64,000 bases of DNA, from NCBI RefSeq assembly GCF_016195855.1, contig NZ_JACPYU010000005.1, positions 1 to 64,000 on the forward strand. Reading direction: 5' to 3'. Source of the DNA: Aquabacterium sp. (GTDB taxonomy: Bacteria; Pseudomonadota; Gammaproteobacteria; Burkholderiales; Burkholderiaceae_C). The position numbers and the translations under genes were made by a program. Shown in pieces: positions 60,934 through 64,000 of the stretch. Below the pieces are notes generated by a model. That model was not told the DNA's origin. It ran no database searches and worked only from the letters and a program-made list of their open reading frames with translations. Every line of letters begins with the position of its first letter. Positions within the stretch are counted from its first letter, which is position 1.

Positions 60934-61371
60934 ATGGGCGCGATCAGCATTCCACTCAGTCAGTTAGAACCCCGCTTGACGCTGCCCGCACAGGCGCGGG
61001 AGCCGCTTTCACAGCCGGTCTTGAGCTGGCAAGCCGATGCAGGCGGCCAGCACGACGATGAAATCGAAGACCTGGTGGCGCTGCTGATGGAGCACGCCAC
61101 GTACCCGGGTGTGTTGTCGCGCCATCTGGCGCGGGCCCTGGCCGAGGCGAGCATGGGCTCCAATCACCTGTGGGAAGACCTGGGCCTGGTCAACCGCGTG
61201 CAGCTCAATGAGCTGATGCAGGAGCACTTCACTTCCCTGAGGGTGCTAAACGTGAACAACATGCGCTGGAAAAAGTTCTTCTACCGCATGCTATGCGAGC
61301 GCGCGGACATCCTGATCTGCAAGTCACCACACTGTGAGCAGTGCGAGGACCAGCCACAGTGTTTTGAGTGA
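60934..61371 (+). CDS. nifQ: NifQ, molybdenum donor
   Basis: 145 residues from MGAISIPLSQLEPR, with CGGGAG 7 nt upstream. Conserved NifQ parts: HLWEDLGLVNRVQLNELMQEHFTSLRVLNVNNMRWKKFFYRMLCERAD and the C-terminal CKSPHCEQCEDQPQC (C-x4-C-x2-C-x5-C), which binds a Mo-Fe-S cluster. It brings molybdenum for FeMo-co. Shorter at the N-terminus than many NifQ; the frame extends upstream to 60757 but over the promoter. Confidence 0.94.
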   Translation: MGAISIPLSQLEPRLTLPAQAREPLSQPVLSWQADAGGQHDDEIEDLVALLMEHATYPGVLSRHLARALAEASMGSNHLWEDLGLVNRVQLNELMQEHFTSLRVLNVNNMRWKKFFYRMLCERADILICKSPHCEQCEDQPQCFE

Positions 61372-61406
61372 GTCCTTGAATGAACTACTGGGTGATGATT
61401 GGGTGA

Positions 61407-61646
61407 TCAATTGGGTTTGCGCAAGGCCGCGTCCAGCTGGTCTACGACCTCGGCCCAGTCGGCATCCTCAAGCAGTTCTTCCCTCAGGAGGGCAGCCTGT
61501 GAAGGCGACCAAAAGGGGGCATCGGCCAGCGTCACAGTGGGCGCCAGCCGCGCGTGCGTGTTCAGAAAGCGCGCGATGCCGAGCTCGTCGTTGGGCAGGC
61601 CCAGTTGGGCAAACAGCTCTGAAAGTCGGTGAAACGAAGGGGTCAT
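61407..61646 (-). CDS. DUF2789 family protein
   Basis: 79 residues. HRLSELFAQLGLPNDELGIARFLNTHARLAPTVTLADAPFWSPSQAALLREELLEDADWAEVVDQLDAALR is the DUF2789 signature. No function is known. Convergent with nifQ (35-nt gap) and divergent from pirin. The 194-bp gap to pirin has no further gene. Confidence 0.9.
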   Translation of the reverse strand: MTPSFHRLSELFAQLGLPNDELGIARFLNTHARLAPTVTLADAPFWSPSQAALLREELLEDADWAEVVDQLDAALRKPN

Positions 61647-61840
61647 GGCAACACCTCTTTTCTCTCGTGGATGGGCGAGCGGCGGGCCGCATGGGCCCAG
61701 ATCCCCATCATCATTGAAACGGGCGGGCTTGTCAGCCTTTGTGGGGCTTCACCCTCCTGACGTCGAAGCAGGGCGCACGGCAAGGCGGGCCAGGCGCATT
61801 GAATGCACAATGACCTGCTTCGACACAGGAGAGTCTCAAC

Positions 61841-62719
61841 ATGGATGCACGCCTGACCTTGAGCGGCCACGTCAGCGACCTGGGTGGCGGTTTTGTGGTG
61901 CGACGCCTTTTGCCTGCTGCGCGGCGTCAGGCGGTGGGCCCCTTCATCTTCTTTGATCATTTTGGGCCGCTGGTTCAGCAGCCTGACGCGCAAACAGACG
62001 TTCGGCCGCACCCGCACATCGGCCTGGCCACCGTGACCTACCTGTTCGAGGGCGCCATGATGCACCGCGACAGCCTGGGCTCGGTGCAGCGCATCGAACC
62101 CGGCGCCATCAACTGGATGACGGCGGGCAGCGGCATCGTGCATTCCGAGCGCACACCCGATGATCTGCGCCACGTGACGCGTGCCATGCATGGCCTGCAG
62201 CTGTGGGTGGCCCTGCCTCAGGCGCTGGAGGAGGTCTCACCCAGCTTCGCGCATACACCGGCCGACGCGATTCCCGAGGTCACGCTGGCTGGCTGCCGCA
62301 TTCGCTTGCTGGTGGGCCAGGGCTGGCAGGTGAGCTCGCCGGTCAAGGCCGCATCCCCCACCTTGTACCTGGACGTGCAACTGGAGGCCGGTTGCAGCCT
62401 GGATCTGCCGGCACTGGCCCCGGAGATGGCGGTCTATACCGTGGCACAGCCCCTGACGCTGGACGGCGAGGCTCTGCCGGCGCAAACCATGGCGATGCTG
62501 ACAGGTGCCACCCGCATCACCAATGACAGCGATGCCCCGGCGCGCTTTGTGGTGATTGGCGGTGAGCCGCTCGACGGCCCGCGCTTCATCTGGTGGAACT
62601 TCGTGTCCAGCGACAAGGCGCGCATCACCCGGGCCGCGCAAGACTGGGCCGACGGGCGCTTTGCCAATGTGCCGGGCGAAACCGAGCGCATCGAGTTGCC
62701 GGCTAAGCGGCCTTGGTGA
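61841..62719 (+). CDS. Pirin-family protein
   Basis: 292 residues. The cupin metal site is seen in VRPHPHIGLATVTYLFEGAMMHRDSLGS (two His and Glu/His ligands), GAINWMTAGSGIVHSERTP, and LQLWVALP. Pirins bind Fe(II) and act as quercetinase-like or redox-sensing proteins. The C-terminus overlaps the convergent TPR gene by 17 nt. Confidence 0.92.
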   Translation: MDARLTLSGHVSDLGGGFVVRRLLPAARRQAVGPFIFFDHFGPLVQQPDAQTDVRPHPHIGLATVTYLFEGAMMHRDSLGSVQRIEPGAINWMTAGSGIVHSERTPDDLRHVTRAMHGLQLWVALPQALEEVSPSFAHTPADAIPEVTLAGCRIRLLVGQGWQVSSPVKAASPTLYLDVQLEAGCSLDLPALAPEMAVYTVAQPLTLDGEALPAQTMAMLTGATRITNDSDAPARFVVIGGEPLDGPRFIWWNFVSSDKARITRAAQDWADGRFANVPGETERIELPAKRPW

Positions 62720-64000
62720 ACAGCTGGTCGAGGTCGGCCCGCACCGTTTGCAGCATACCGGCCCAGTCACCGGGCTTGCCTTGCCGGTAGAGCTTGAGGC
62801 TGGGGTACCAGGGGTTGTCCTGGCGGTCTTGCAGCCAGCGCCAGTCGGCGCTGTGGGCCAGCAGCATCCAGGTCGGTTTGCCCATGGTGGCGGCCAGGTG
62901 CGCCAGGCTGGTGTCCACGGCGATGATCAGGTCCAGCAATTCGCAGATGGCGGCTGCGTCGGTGAACACCTTTTGGTCGGCACCAAAATGCCGGATGGCC
63001 GGGTGTGAGGCCAGCACAGCCTGGTCGGACGCCCGCACGTCCTTGTGCAGGCTGATCCATTCGATGTCATCGCCCAGGATCTGCGCAAAGTCCTGCAAGG
63101 GGATGCTGCGCTTGTAGTCGTCCACGTGCGAGGGATTGCCGCTCCAGACCAGGCCGACGCGGGGCTTGCGTTTCTCGCCCAGCAGGGCCTGCCAGGTGGC
63201 TCGTTGGGTGGGCTCGACACGGATCACGTCGGGCGGCGGGGGCATGTTGCTCAGATCGGTCTTGACCAACATGGGCAGGCTCATCAGCGGGCAGTGGAAG
63301 TCGTGTGCGGGTGGCTCGCTGCCTTGGGCGATCAGCTCGACCGAGGGCAGGTGCTGGAGCAGGTCCATCAGCGCAGGCTGGACTTCAAACACCACGCGCG
63401 CGCCCATGTCGGCCAGCAAGGGGGCGTAGCGGCAGAACTGGATGGTGTCGCCCAGGCCTTGCTCGCTGCACACCAGCACGGTCTTGCCCGTCAGCGGCTC
63501 GGCGCCGGTCCACATGGGAGCCGCATAGCTGTCCTTCAGGCCCAGGGCCTGGGGGCGCTTGAGCCGCCATTCGCTTTCCAGCCAGCCTTGTTCGAATTCA
63601 CCCAGACGCAGCAGCAGCATGCCCAAGTTCCAGTGCGCGTCCACCGATTCGGGGTTGAGCTCGATGGCGCGGTTCAGGCTGGCACGGGCTTCTTCATAGC
63701 GCAGCAGGTCACTCAGCACGGTGGCGCGGTTGTTGTAGGCCGCGAAGTAGACCGGGTCCAACTCGATGGCCTTGTCGAAGTCCTGCAGGGCTTCGTCCAG
63801 GCGGTTGAGCTTGCCCAGCGTGTTGCCCCGGTTGTTGTAAGACTTGGGGGCCTTCGGGTCCAGTGAAATCGCCTTGTTGTAGTTCAGCAAGGCCAGGTCG
63901 TACTGGCGCAGCTCCATGTAGGCGGCGCCGCGGTTGTTGAGCGCACTGACGCTGTCGCGGTCGATCTTGAGGGCCCGGGTGATCAGGTCAACGGCCTTGT
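62703..64000 (-). CDS. TPR protein with C-terminal glycosyltransferase-like domain, 5' end outside window
   Basis: Read leftward from beyond the right edge; 432 residues are visible. At least four TPR units (LNNRGAAYMELRQYDLALLNYNKAISLDPKAPKSYNNRG, and so on) are followed by a domain with LVCSEQGLGDTIQFCRYAPLLADMGARVVFEVQPAL and GKPTWMLLAHSADWRWLQDRQDNPWYPSLKLYRQ. This pair occurs in family-9-like glycosyltransferases used in protein or flagellin glycosylation. Confidence 0.85.
   Translation of the reverse strand, partial: KAVDLITRALKIDRDSVSALNNRGAAYMELRQYDLALLNYNKAISLDPKAPKSYNNRGNTLGKLNRLDEALQDFDKAIELDPVYFAAYNNRATVLSDLLRYEEARASLNRAIELNPESVDAHWNLGMLLLRLGEFEQGWLESEWRLKRPQALGLKDSYAAPMWTGAEPLTGKTVLVCSEQGLGDTIQFCRYAPLLADMGARVVFEVQPALMDLLQHLPSVELIAQGSEPPAHDFHCPLMSLPMLVKTDLSNMPPPPDVIRVEPTQRATWQALLGEKRKPRVGLVWSGNPSHVDDYKRSIPLQDFAQILGDDIEWISLHKDVRASDQAVLASHPAIRHFGADQKVFTDAAAICELLDLIIAVDTSLAHLAATMGKPTWMLLAHSADWRWLQDRQDNPWYPSLKLYRQGKPGDWAGMLQTVRADLDQLFTKAA

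Noticed and set aside
1-64000. CRISPR arrays, tRNA/rRNA genes, transposase genes
   Set aside because: None was recognised on either strand; the only repeats are the adhesin modules and the three inverted-repeat elements.

Overview
The window comes from a GC-rich betaproteobacterium, most likely a diazotrophic member of the Burkholderiales. This rests on gene style, a PEP-CTERM sorting signal, a TonB/ExbB/ExbD-HemP-Fiu-PiuC iron module and a large nitrogen-fixation (nif) complement. The structural genes nifHDK, nifEN and nifA are not present. What is present is accessory: cofactor synthesis, Fe-S supply, electron transfer and several uncharacterised nif-operon genes.

Layout. 1-4471: the 5' part of a two-partner-secretion adhesin with MBG/YDG repeats, cut by the left edge. 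4750-10636: stress or envelope genes (YW-rich exported protein, lmo0937-like peptide, CsbD), a chemotaxis receptor, a phospholipase-D-type lipoprotein and a three-gene operon (ABM, GNAT, helix-hairpin-helix). 10793-18856: an AT-richer HAF/PEP-CTERM protein, an inverted-repeat element, a RetSat-like oxidoreductase behind a palindromic operator, two overlapping diguanylate cyclases, and an ECF sigma/ferritin-like/cytochrome c operon.

18868-25847 (minus) is nif block 1: nifV-cysE-nifW-fixABCX-[2Fe-2S] ferredoxin-helical-repeat protein, read from one sigma-54 promoter. 26048-28501 holds a DUF3820 protein, an exported internally duplicated protein, a lipoprotein and a flavin reductase, with two inverted-repeat elements. 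28652-33497 (minus) is block 2, iscS-iscU-A-type-iscA-hscA-fdx. It also has a sigma-54 promoter, which marks it as an Isc system dedicated to nitrogen fixation, and it has no hscB. 33722-45206 is a Fur-type iron-uptake region: two TonB-dependent receptors, a PepSY membrane reductase, tonB-exbB-exbD-hemP, a PiuC dioxygenase and a lactate-oxidase-like flavoprotein. 45241-49614 holds envelope and miscellaneous genes.

49699-61371 is nif block 3. On the minus strand it reads nifB-fdxN-iscAnif-helical-repeat protein-LRV/4Fe4S protein-nifZ-nifZ-orf-nifS-nifT-orf-DegT-like-SIR2-like-ferredoxin-flavin amine oxidase-orf. Divergent to it is nifQ. Facing sigma-54 promoters flank one perfect NifA-type upstream site (60814-60829). 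The end of the window has DUF2789, pirin and a TPR glycosyltransferase-like protein cut by the right edge.

How it fits together: IscS/NifS, IscU and A-type carriers build Fe-S clusters; NifB, FdxN, NifQ and NifV build FeMo-co; NifW and NifZ mature or protect the MoFe protein; FixABCX and several ferredoxins supply low-potential electrons; and the Fur-type iron module feeds the large iron demand. The most unusual part is the distal end of block 3. There a DegT-fold protein without its PLP lysine sits beside a SIR2-like protein without its Asn/His pair, followed by a ferredoxin and a flavin amine oxidase with a C-terminal extension. Homology and motif calls were made by eye; no database search was run.
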